DNA from: an uncultured Lachnospiraceae bacterium
Lineage (GTDB): Bacteria; Bacillota; Clostridia; Lachnospirales; Lachnospiraceae
Length of the DNA stretch: 37,795 bases
Assembly (NCBI GenBank): GCA_902785985.1
Contig: CADABA010000002.1
Span: 1-37,795, forward strand
Direction of reading: 5' to 3'
A program made the position numbers and the translations under genes. The notes under the pieces are model-generated. The model was not told where the DNA came from and did no database searches. It worked only from the letters and a program-made list of their open reading frames with translations. Positions 31,296 through 37,795 of this stretch are shown here, one piece after another; the stretch's first letter is position 1, and every line of letters begins with the position of its first letter.

Positions 31296-31395
31296 CTCAG
31301 TGACGGAATCGGGACGGCAGGCAGCCCCCTTCCCCACTGAGATAATAAGCGGGAATCCCCGGTCATTCAAATGCCGGGCAGTTCACTGAGATATC
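31296..31395 (+). repeat. Family D inverted repeats (CTCAGTG / CACTGAG)
   Basis: CTCAGTG and CACTGAG form arms across 31296-31342, and CACTGAGATAT recurs near 31384. A CCCCGGTCAT/ATGCCGGG-like hairpin lies between (31349-31372). The same arms occur at 1695-1726, so this is a dispersed repeat. It may also end the antiporter transcript. Confidence 0.5.
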
Positions 31396-31424
31396 AATAT
31401 ACATTAACAGAGGAGATATGACTT

Positions 31425-31898
31425 ATGGAACTGAGTACGCTCTGCTATCTTGAACGCGATGAGCAGTATCTCATGCTGCATCGCACCGTGAAGAAAAATG
31501 ACGTAAATAAGGAAAAATGGATCGGCGTCGGCGGTCACTTTGAAGAGGGAGAGAGCCCGGAGGAATGCCTTCTGCGTGAAGTATATGAGGAGACCGGACT
31601 TGTGCTCACATCCTGGAGGTTCCGCGGGATCGTCACCTTCGTCTCAGGGAATGGGATCGTGGAGTATATGCATCTTTTCACCGCGGATGGCTTCGAGGGG
31701 GAGATGCATGCCTGCGATGAGGGAGAACTCGCGTGGGTGGACCGGGATCGGATCACAGACCTGAACATCTGGGAGGGAGATAAGATATTTCTGAGCCTTC
31801 TGCGCAGGGAGGCCCCGTTCTTTTCTCTCAAGCTGGTCTACGACGGCGGAAGCCGGCTCGTCTCCGCATCCCTTGACGGAAAAGAGCTTGCGCTTTAA
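31425..31898 (+). CDS. Nudix hydrolase (MutT-like, 8-oxo-dGTPase type)
   Basis: A 157-residue Nudix protein. The box G-x5-E-x7-REVxEExGL is complete from Gly37 (GGHFEEGESPEECLLREVYE) to Leu59; its Glu residues bind the catalytic magnesium. The substrate-side region LCYLERDEQYLMLHR and VNKEKWIGVGG is typical of the 8-oxo-dGTP diphosphatase group, which cleans oxidised nucleotides, but Nudix substrate prediction is weak. GAGGAG about nine bases before ATG sets the start. It is monocistronic and faces the DtxR gene across a bidirectional terminator. Confidence 0.88.
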   Translation: MELSTLCYLERDEQYLMLHRTVKKNDVNKEKWIGVGGHFEEGESPEECLLREVYEETGLVLTSWRFRGIVTFVSGNGIVEYMHLFTADGFEGEMHACDEGELAWVDRDRITDLNIWEGDKIFLSLLRREAPFFSLKLVYDGGSRLVSASLDGKELAL

Positions 31899-32023
31899 GC
31901 GGACTGTGACCGATGTCTATGATCGGTACCTGTCTTTCGCCGATCCGGAGGGGGCAGAACGAGTATCCCCTGCGCACACACCACACGGCGGACGTCGCGA
32001 GTATTGTATGATGAAGAATGAAA

Positions 32024-32056
32024 AAGGAGACCGTTTTCGGTCTCCTTCGTATTTTT
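32024..32056. terminator. Bidirectional terminator between Nudix and DtxR genes
   Basis: AAGGAGACCG pairs with CGGTCTCCTT around TTTT, followed by TATTTTTTG; A-runs precede it. It separates the convergent genes ending at 31898 and 32063. Confidence 0.85.
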
Positions 32057-32062
32057 TGTGAT

Positions 32063-32479
32063 TTATTCGTCCTTATAGATATCAGCTGTCTCACGGATCT
32101 GACGGCCGTTCAGATTATTGGCATGCATATGCTCTTTAAGACGCTTGAAAGTCTCGTCGCTGATATCATGCTCGATTTTGCACGCATCACGCTCTGCAGT
32201 AGAAGGGCTGACGCCGATGCTCTCAAAGAAAAGTGTGAGGATCCTGTGCCGGTTATAGGTGTGGCGCGCGATCTTCAGCCCCTCTTCTGTGAGTGTTATG
32301 TAGCCGTTCTCGTCCATGTGGACAAGTCCCTTTTCGCGCAGTTTTTTCATGGCGATGCTGATACTCGGTTTTGAATAGCCGAGTTTATAGACGATGTCGA
32401 TGGAGCGGACCTTTCCGAGCTGTTCGCGCAGCATGAGAATAGCCTCGAGATAGTCTTCAGCAGACTCATTGTAATTCAT
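32063..32479 (-). CDS. DtxR/MntR-family metal-responsive transcriptional regulator
   Basis: A 138-residue two-domain protein without the SH3-like third domain, as in MntR. The winged helix-turn-helix occupies residues 1-70 (SIDIVYKLGYSKPSISIAMK) and the dimer/metal domain 72-138. The likely metal site includes His78 in NRHRILTLFF and the DACKIEHDIS motif with Cys100, Glu103 and His104. Cys at this place is the state of iron sensors such as DtxR/IdeR; Bacillus MntR has Glu, so iron sensing is possible. CGGAGGA before ATG supports the start. No metal transporter is adjacent. Confidence 0.88.
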   Translation of the reverse strand: MNYNESAEDYLEAILMLREQLGKVRSIDIVYKLGYSKPSISIAMKKLREKGLVHMDENGYITLTEEGLKIARHTYNRHRILTLFFESIGVSPSTAERDACKIEHDISDETFKRLKEHMHANNLNGRQIRETADIYKDE

Positions 32480-32927
32480 GGTATTCCTCCGTGAAAAAGC
32501 GTTAAAGAATTAAAAATTGCCGGGTGTCTGTTTATGAAGATCAGGCAGTTGTGTTTGAATTCAGTGCCATAAAGATAGTGAACAGCTGCTGTCGGTAGGC
32601 AGATGATATCACTTGCGCTGTCTGCGCTGAGTAATCCTTGCTGCCGGCACGCCCCTCATAATTCTCGATTTGCGGGGACCCTGCCCCGCTGCCTGCCGGT
32701 TTTACACGGGTTCCGAAGAGATGCCGATTCTCTGTCTGCTTTTTCCGGAAATCCCCCAGAATCGGAACAGGTAAAACCGTTGAACATATTAAAAAATACT
32801 AACATATTCATGGCTGTTTTTCAACCGCATTCCGGAAAAGCAAAAGTATGGGACACCTGCGGGAGGATAAGCGGATCGCGGATGACTGCTTTGCTTCACC
32901 GGATCATTCTGTGCGCGGGGGTACAGC
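32480..32927. other. Intergenic region without a supported gene
   Basis: Upstream of the DtxR gene I see AT-rich sequence and a CGGGGACCCTGCCCCG-like hairpin near 32677-32692, plus an AT-rich AACATATTAAAAAATAC segment near 32782. The plus-strand frame of 115 codons across it has no ribosome binding site and no recognisable features. Confidence 0.5.
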
Positions 32928-32956
32928 TTGTTGCAGGATTGTTTTTTTGATATCAT
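32928..32956 (+). promoter_or_regulatory. Sigma-A promoter of the TetR gene
   Basis: TTGTTG (32928-32933), a 17-base spacer and TATCAT (32951-32956) lie 35 bases before the TetR start. Confidence 0.6.
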
Positions 32957-32990
32957 CAGAGGAAACAGCTTTAGGCCCGGAGGTATCGGA

Positions 32991-33584
32991 ATGCCCAGAA
33001 AAAACACAAGAAATACGCGGGGGCGGATCATATCCGCCGCATGGAAGCTCTTTTACGAGAACGGCTATGAAGAGACGACGATTGAAGATATTCTCTTTGA
33101 GTCGGGGACTTCCCGGGGGTCTTTCTATCATTACTTTGAGGGCAAGGATGCGCTTCTCGGGACGCTTGCCTATGTCTTTGACGAGAAGTACGAGGAACTT
33201 GAATCAGAGCTCGATCCTGACCTTGGCACGGTCGAGAAGCTCATCTGGCTGAACCATGAGCTATTCCTGATGATCGAGGACAGTATTTCTCTGGACCTTC
33301 TCTCGAGACTTCTCGCTACCCAGCTCACATCGCAGGGGGAGAAGCATTTGCTGGACCGGACCAGGAAGTATTTCCGTCTCCTTCGGAAAATTGTTCTGGA
33401 GGGAAGAAAGAACGGGGACCTTCGCACGGATATGACAGAAAATGAGATCACACGGGCATATGCTCTCTGGGAACGGGCGCTTCTTTATGACTGGTGTCTG
33501 TGCGGAGGAGAGTATTCTCTGGTCGGCTATACGGACAGGAGGACCCCGGAGTATCTCGAGACGTTCAGGCGGAAGGAACCCTGA
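32991..33584 (+). CDS. TetR/AcrR-family transcriptional regulator
   Basis: A 197-residue regulator. The N-terminal helix-turn-helix (about 8-55) reads RIISAAWKLFYENGYEETTI and ILFESGTSRGSFYHYFEGKD, a standard TetR signature. The remaining helical part is the ligand/dimerisation domain and does not reveal its effector. CGGAGG eight bases before ATG 32991 sets the start; the frame extends 21 codons upstream over its promoter. The gene stands alone: the next gene, a PutP-type symporter, is 357 bases away with its own promoter, and could be a target. Confidence 0.9.
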   Translation: MPRKNTRNTRGRIISAAWKLFYENGYEETTIEDILFESGTSRGSFYHYFEGKDALLGTLAYVFDEKYEELESELDPDLGTVEKLIWLNHELFLMIEDSISLDLLSRLLATQLTSQGEKHLLDRTRKYFRLLRKIVLEGRKNGDLRTDMTENEITRAYALWERALLYDWCLCGGEYSLVGYTDRRTPEYLETFRRKEP

Positions 33585-33830
33585 TGGAGCAGGCAGTCCG
33601 GGAATCTGCAGTAAAGCTGCAGCCCCATCATCATCTCGCAGTACCTGGGATTAAAGTCTCCGGCGGATCGCGTTACGTGCGCTGTTTCCGATAAGATGTC
33701 CCGGATGTATAAATATATGTTCATTTAGTGTATTGATAAAAAATGGCCGATATTCCGGGAAAAGTAAAGAAATGATCATTTTCTGTATTAAAACAAGTCT
33801 GTACTCTGTTCTGTATTTTATTCTGGTCTT
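33585..33830 (+). other. Spacer downstream of the TetR gene
   Basis: No gene and no clear terminator are visible; the end is AT-rich and leads into the symporter promoter. Confidence 0.4.
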
Positions 33831-33835
33831 TAATG

Positions 33836-33844
33836 TGTTATAAT
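33836..33844 (+). promoter_or_regulatory. Extended -10 promoter of the symporter gene
   Basis: TGTTATAAT is an extended -10 with consensus TATAAT at 33839-33844; the -35 region is only a weak TTTTAT. The start should be near 33851. Confidence 0.6.
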
Positions 33845-33870
33845 GCCTCCTGATTTGCGAAAAAAGGGGA

Positions 33871-33908
33871 TGCACCGCAAGGTGCAGTCCGGTGCCCTTA
33901 CACCGGAC
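33871..33908 (+). promoter_or_regulatory. Double hairpin leader of the symporter gene
   Basis: TGCACC-GCAA-GGTGCA (a GNRA-type tetraloop) is followed at once by GTCCGGTG-CCCTTA-CACCGGAC. Both lie between the promoter and the GAGGAGG box. This is compact structured RNA; I do not recognise a riboswitch class. Confidence 0.55.
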
Positions 33909-33941
33909 GAAAAGAAGGTTTTCAAGAGGAGGAGAATTATT

Positions 33942-35483
33942 ATGACGTCAACACAGGGAATGATCCTGGCAGTCATCGTGATCTATCTGATTGCCATGGT
34001 CCTGATCGGAGTGCTGTTCAACAGCCGCGGATCGGGCAGCAGCTCGAACGAGTTCTTTATCGGAGGCAGAAAGCTCGGGCCGCTCGTCACGGCGATGAGT
34101 GCGGAAGCTTCGGATATGAGCAGTTATCTGCTCATGGGACTTCCGGGACTGGCCTACTTCGCGGGTATCGCTGAGGTCGGCTGGACCGCGATCGGTCTCG
34201 GTATCGGAACTTACCTCAACTGGCTTCTTGTCGCCAGACTGCTTCGCAGATACTCAGACAAGATCGGGGCATTTACGATTCCGGATTTCTTTTCGAGACG
34301 TTACGGTGACAAGCGTCATATGCTTGCATGCATTGCGGCTCTGGTCATCATCATTTTCTTTGTACCGTATACTGCTTCCGGTTTCAAGGCGGTCGGAACA
34401 CTTTTCAACAGTCTGTTCGGCTTTAACTACCATACAGCCATGATCGTAGGTGCGGTCGTTATTATCGGGTATACGACGCTCGGCGGCTTCCTTGCCGTAT
34501 CCACGACAGACCTGATCCAGAGTATTTTCATGACGATTGCGCTGATCGTCGTCGTGTTCTTTGGGATCAATCATGCCGGCGGATTTGACACGGTCATAAG
34601 CAATGCGAAATCCCTTCCGGGTTATTTTGATCTCTTCGGCGGCTACGATATGGCTACAAATACAGGATCCCACTATGGTTTCCTGGCGATCGTATCCACG
34701 ATGGCCTGGGGTCTCGGCTACTTCGGCATGCCCCATATTCTTCTCCGCTTCATGGCGATCCGCAATGAAAAAGAACTCGTGACATCGAGAAGAATCGCTT
34801 CTGTGTGGGTATTCCTTTCCATGGCGATTGCTGTCTTCATCGGAATCATCGGCAATGCGATCTCAAGCAAAGGTATTATCCCGTATCTGACCACCGGTTC
34901 AGATGCAGAGACAATCATCATCAAGATGGCAGACCTCATGGGTACCAAAGGCTTCTTTATGATCCTTATGGCAGGTATCATCATGGCCGGTATCCTCGCC
35001 GCCACAATGTCAACGGCTGATTCTCAGCTGCTCGCGGCTGCGTCCAGCGTATCGCAGGATCTTCTGCAGGATTTCTTCGGCATCAAGCTCAGCCGGAAGG
35101 CTTCCATGCGTGCAGCGCGTCTGACGGTCATCGGCATTGCGGTCCTCGCAGTATTTCTGGCGTGGAATCCGAACAGCTCGGTCTTCCGGGTCATCTCCTT
35201 CGCATGGGCAGGCTTTGGTGCTACTTTCGGACCTACCATGCTGATCGCGCTCTTCTGGAAACGCTCCAATAAGCAGGGAGCGCTGGCTGGTATGATCGTG
35301 GGAGCGGTCATGGTCTTTGTGTGGAAGTATCTGATCGCTCCGATGGGCGGTGCATTTGCGATTTATGAGCTGCTTCCGGCATTCATCATCGGCCTTGTTG
35401 TCAATGTGGTCGTGAGCCTTGTGACACCGGAACCCGATGCGAAGATCGTTAAGACCTTTGAGGAGGTAAAGGCGAACCGGTAA
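33942..35483 (+). CDS. putP: Sodium/proline-type symporter (SSS family, PutP-like)
   Basis: A 513-residue membrane protein with about 13 helices. Conserved SSS features are NEFFIGGRKLGPLVTAMSAE, ASDMSSYLLMGLPGLAYFAG (matching the PutP ASDMSGWLLMGLPG segment), and ILAATMSTADSQLLAAASS in the second Na+-site helix. It moves a solute, probably proline, with Na+. GAGGAGG nine bases before ATG 33942 sets the start; the frame is open upstream over the leader hairpins. Substrate is inferred from similarity. A terminator follows 112 bases after the stop. Na+ gradients from the antiporter cluster could drive it. Confidence 0.88.
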   Translation: MTSTQGMILAVIVIYLIAMVLIGVLFNSRGSGSSSNEFFIGGRKLGPLVTAMSAEASDMSSYLLMGLPGLAYFAGIAEVGWTAIGLGIGTYLNWLLVARLLRRYSDKIGAFTIPDFFSRRYGDKRHMLACIAALVIIIFFVPYTASGFKAVGTLFNSLFGFNYHTAMIVGAVVIIGYTTLGGFLAVSTTDLIQSIFMTIALIVVVFFGINHAGGFDTVISNAKSLPGYFDLFGGYDMATNTGSHYGFLAIVSTMAWGLGYFGMPHILLRFMAIRNEKELVTSRRIASVWVFLSMAIAVFIGIIGNAISSKGIIPYLTTGSDAETIIIKMADLMGTKGFFMILMAGIIMAGILAATMSTADSQLLAAASSVSQDLLQDFFGIKLSRKASMRAARLTVIGIAVLAVFLAWNPNSSVFRVISFAWAGFGATFGPTMLIALFWKRSNKQGALAGMIVGAVMVFVWKYLIAPMGGAFAIYELLPAFIIGLVVNVVVSLVTPEPDAKIVKTFEEVKANR

Positions 35484-35595
35484 CTGAAAAATCCCGCATC
35501 CGGGACCAAAGCGGCAGGGATCCTGTGAAGAGACAGGACAGCCGAAAGGATGGCGTGATTTTGCGGTGCCAATCACTTCAAATATCGTGTATAAT

Positions 35596-35635
35596 AAAAC
35601 TGCGGACCGACATGGATGCCGGTACGCAGTTTTTT
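35596..35635 (+). terminator. Rho-independent terminator after the symporter
   Basis: AAAACTGCG pairs with CGCAGTTTT, with inner ACCG/CGGT pairing, followed by TTTTTT (35630-35635). A TATAAT (35590-35595) sits just before it, probably by chance. Confidence 0.8.
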
Positions 35636-35752
35636 GCGTATACGCGAAGCCCTCCTGACAGAACTGTAAGGCGGATATCGGCTCATGCGCCGGCAGCAAA
35701 GCAGACTGCAAAGATCTGCTTTACCGGCGTTTGCCGAAGGGAGATTTGAACA

Positions 35753-36118
35753 ATGAAAAAAACACCGATCACGGACAGTTTCGGATATGCATTTGCCGGA
35801 TTATTTGCTACCATACGCAGCGAGAGGAACATGAAGATCCATATCTTTATGGCAGTCTGCGTGACGATTGCAGGGTTCATTTTCCGAATCCGGCCATATG
35901 AGTGGCTGACCTGCATTGCGCTGTTCGGACTGGTGATGGGTCTTGAGACGGTCAACACGGCGATCGAAGCGGTCGTCGATCTTGTGACGGAGGAGAAGAA
36001 GCCGCTGGCAAAAAAAGCCAAGGATGCGGCGGCCGGTGCGGTGCTCATCGCTGCGATCATGGCTGCGGGGGCAGGTCTGCTCATTTTTTTGCCGAAGTTC
36101 TTCGATCTTCTCTTTTGA
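35753..36118 (+). CDS. dgkA: Diacylglycerol kinase / undecaprenol kinase (DgkA family)
   Basis: A 121-residue membrane kinase with three helices, the standard DgkA length. The conserved RSERNMKIHIF, VMGLETVNTAIEAVVDLV and KKAKDAAAGAVLI segments contain the catalytic Glu/Asn pair and metal site. In Gram-positive bacteria the family mostly phosphorylates undecaprenol for lipid-carrier recycling, which fits with other envelope genes here (MraY-like, MBOAT). GGGAG lies about nine bases before ATG. It stands alone rather than in the usual ybeY-dgkA-era group. Confidence 0.93.
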   Translation: MKKTPITDSFGYAFAGLFATIRSERNMKIHIFMAVCVTIAGFIFRIRPYEWLTCIALFGLVMGLETVNTAIEAVVDLVTEEKKPLAKKAKDAAAGAVLIAAIMAAGAGLLIFLPKFFDLLF

Positions 36119-36231
36119 GTTCTGACGCGGGATTCCCTCGGCTGCGGCCATGCGATGGATCCGGAAAACGGACTTCGTCCCTGCCGGGGCAGCCCGTCTT
36201 CAGGGGATTATCGATTTGTCAGCCGGAGACG

Positions 36232-36260
36232 TGGAAAATGCCTCCGGGATATGGTAGAAT
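36232..36260 (+). promoter_or_regulatory. Probable promoter of the alpha/beta hydrolase gene
   Basis: TGGAAA (36232-36237), a 17-base spacer and the extended -10 TGGTAGAAT (ending 36260) precede the gene by 50 bases. Confidence 0.5.
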
Positions 36261-36310
36261 GAGATTCAGGCGTCATCTGATTCAGGCGGTTTTAGAAGAG
36301 GGAATGCAGC

Positions 36311-37234
36311 ATGAAGAAGGAACATTATTTTCAGTCATCGGATGAGAAGACAAGCCTTCACGCGATCGTATGGGAGCCGGAAGGCCCTGTGAAGGCAGTC
36401 CTTCAGATCACCCACGGTATGGTCGAGTTCATTGACCGGTATGACAGATTCGCCCGCATGCTCAGCGGGCACGGCTTCTGTGTCTGCGGGTTCGACCTTC
36501 TCGGACACGGCAAGAGCGTTACATCGGAGGAGGAGCTGGGATTTTTCCGTCAGCCGGACGGAAACCGCGCGGTCATAGAGGATATCAGGCATCTTCAGTG
36601 CATTATGAAGAGACGGTATCCGGAAGTGCCTTATTTTATGCTCGGACACAGCATGGGTTCCTTCTTTACGAGAGAATATATAGAATTTTTCGGCGACAGT
36701 CTGTCCGGCGCCATTATCATGGGAACGGGAAGCCAGCCGGCGGCAGTTGTATCGGCAGGCAAGGCCATGTGCAGGGCGTCAGCAGCAGTACACGGCTGGC
36801 ATTATCGCAGTGCTGCGATCGATGCCATGGCATTCGGATCCTACAATAAGGATTTTGAACCGGCGCGCACACATGTCGACTGGCTGACAAAGGATGAGGA
36901 AATCGTTGACGCATATATTGCGAATCCGCTCAATACATTCCGCTTTACGGTGAACGGATATTATACGATGTTCACCGCGATCGGGATGGCTCAGGATCCG
37001 GCTAAGATCGCGATGATCCCGAAGGATCTTCCGATCCTTCTCGTATCCGGAGAGATGGATCCGGTCGGCGGGAAAGGCAAAGGCGTGCAGCAGGCCTATG
37101 AGAGCTATAAGAAGGCCGGCATCCTGAATGTTCAGATGCATCTCTTTGAAAATGACCGTCATGAGATCCTGAATGAGACGGATTACGGCAGGGTGGACGG
37201 ATATATTCTGTCCTGGCTGGAACAGAGAATGTGA
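36311..37234 (+). CDS. Alpha/beta hydrolase (lysophospholipase / monoacylglycerol lipase type)
   Basis: A 307-residue cytoplasmic serine hydrolase of the PldB/serine-aminopeptidase-S33 group. The nucleophile elbow is GHSMGS with Ser114; Asp250 in SGEMDPVG and His284 in ENDRHEILNE complete the triad. HGMVEFIDRYDRFA (oxyanion region) and GFDLLGHGKS are typical of monoacylglycerol lipases and lysophospholipases. No signal peptide is present. GAGGGA seven bases before ATG supports the start. The substrate is unresolved; it follows dgkA in direction but has its own promoter. Confidence 0.88.
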   Translation: MKKEHYFQSSDEKTSLHAIVWEPEGPVKAVLQITHGMVEFIDRYDRFARMLSGHGFCVCGFDLLGHGKSVTSEEELGFFRQPDGNRAVIEDIRHLQCIMKRRYPEVPYFMLGHSMGSFFTREYIEFFGDSLSGAIIMGTGSQPAAVVSAGKAMCRASAAVHGWHYRSAAIDAMAFGSYNKDFEPARTHVDWLTKDEEIVDAYIANPLNTFRFTVNGYYTMFTAIGMAQDPAKIAMIPKDLPILLVSGEMDPVGGKGKGVQQAYESYKKAGILNVQMHLFENDRHEILNETDYGRVDGYILSWLEQRM

Positions 37235-37565
37235 CTGCAAAATTCCCGCAATCCGGACAGCGGGAGAAATGCGCAGAGTGAATGATCATGGAAACAGGGC
37301 TTTCGGACGAGTCTGCCGTACGGCTGACTTCTCCGCGAGCTTTCGCAATCAGAAATACGGCTGTTCATCGGATGACAACAGCCCGGGCTACAGAGGCAGC
37401 TATTGTTGAGATCTCAGGCAAAAACCCGGCGAAGGCCGGCTTGATGCGCAAGATTTTCTTATCAGACAGCACAAAGGGAATTTCCTTTTTCGTGTTTCCT
37501 TCCGTGACAGCGGGAGGAGAACGCAGATCGTTCCCCGGAGACGGAGAGAAGCAGTTCTGTGCTTT
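37235..37565. other. Intergenic region after the hydrolase
   Basis: I see no credible gene. A plus-strand open frame of 131 codons covers 37282-37677, but it has no ribosome site and runs across a family A repeat, so it is treated as noise. Confidence 0.5.
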
Positions 37566-37620
37566 ACTGCGCAGTACTTGTGACTTCAGAGTCGTGAGAT
37601 ACGCACGTAAGGTGATACTT
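37566..37620 (-). repeat. Family A repeat, reverse orientation (partial)
   Basis: CTGCGCAGTACTTGTGACTT is followed by CAGAGTCGTGAGATACGCAC. It resembles the reversed copy at 16902. Confidence 0.6.
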
Positions 37621-37698
37621 GTCCCGAATTCGCTGCTTTTCTGTCACAGAGAGAATACCCGGAACAGCGGGATGTGAATCTGCGAAGAATAAGAATCT

Positions 37699-37749
37699 AA
37701 AACTTCCCACATGCATCAGCGTGGTGGCGACCGGGAATAAATAATTTCC
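37699..37749 (+). repeat. Family B element, copy 4 (5' part)
   Basis: AAAACTTCCCACATGCATCA, GCGTGGTGGCGACCGGGAAT and AAATAATTTCC match copy 3 almost base for base. After that the sequence diverges (AAAGGAGGGCG), so the conserved 3' arm is lacking. Confidence 0.75.
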
Positions 37750-37795
37750 AAAGGAGGGCGTCCGAGCACGGCCGGCACTTCAGATTTTTAAAGCG

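Noticed and set aside
32603-32950. Plus-strand 115-codon frame before the TetR gene
   Set aside because: No ribosome site, composition looks random and it overlaps the TetR promoter.
37282-37677. Plus-strand 131-codon frame near the window end
   Set aside because: No ribosome binding site, no domain, and it passes through a reversed family A repeat.

Overview
The window looks like a chromosomal segment of an anaerobic Firmicute, most likely a Lachnospiraceae-type Clostridium relative. Ribosome binding sites are strong AGGAGG types, vegetative promoters are TTGACA/TATAAT-like, base composition is moderate to slightly G+C-rich, and the protein families fit: stand-alone STAS protein, response regulator with a SARP-like output domain, ECF sigma factors, DUF4349 lipoprotein, a paralogous MraY-like transferase, CoaX, and an Mbh/Mrp-type antiporter cluster. 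There is no rRNA, tRNA, prophage, transposase gene or CRISPR array. This taxonomic placement is inference from gene content, not a database result.

Layout. 1-4050: small regulatory genes (anti-anti-sigma factor, response regulator, HAD phosphatase, ECF-like sigma factor, a 71-aa leader-peptide-like protein) separated by repeat-rich spacers. 4265-8800 (minus): an MraY-like glycosyl-1-phosphate transferase and carB, with a tandem ARG-box-like operator upstream of carB. 9388-11740: promoter plus coaBC-coaX, two steps and a kinase of coenzyme A synthesis. 12198-13688: DUF4349 lipoprotein. 13884-16365 (minus): MBOAT O-acyltransferase plus SGNH/DltD-like partner, overlapping genes. 16740-17240: two small proteins. 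17396-19046 (minus): ECF sigma factor plus its probable membrane anti-sigma partner. 19323-20252: shortened BMP-type lipoprotein. 20372-31250: an 11-kb ion-translocating membrane complex cluster (MrpE, F, G, DUF4040, MbhE-MrpB fusion, MrpC and four NuoL/M/N-like subunits). 31425-37234: Nudix hydrolase, DtxR-type and TetR-type regulators, PutP-type Na+/solute symporter, diacylglycerol/undecaprenol kinase and an alpha/beta hydrolase.

How it fits together. The antiporter cluster and the Na+-coupled symporter suggest sodium/proton bioenergetics is important. The cluster follows the MbhA-H gene order of membrane-bound hydrogenases but no hydrogenase genes are visible here. The first half has a good sigma-A promoter at 20796-20823. 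Between the first and second NuoL/M-like genes lies a near-perfect sigma-54 promoter (25762-25778) with an upstream palindrome, so the last three subunits may be expressed under separate control.

Repeats are the other striking aspect. One intergenic family (called B here) has conserved ends and a variable internal hairpin, and every copy lies on the plus strand; the three whose downstream gene is visible precede a plus-strand gene. It looks like a structured RNA or mobile hairpin element that I do not recognise. A second palindromic REP-like family (A) is scattered in both orientations. Several independent tandem repeats (67 bp intergenic; 21, 15 and about 36 bp in frame) occur in linkers and spacers.
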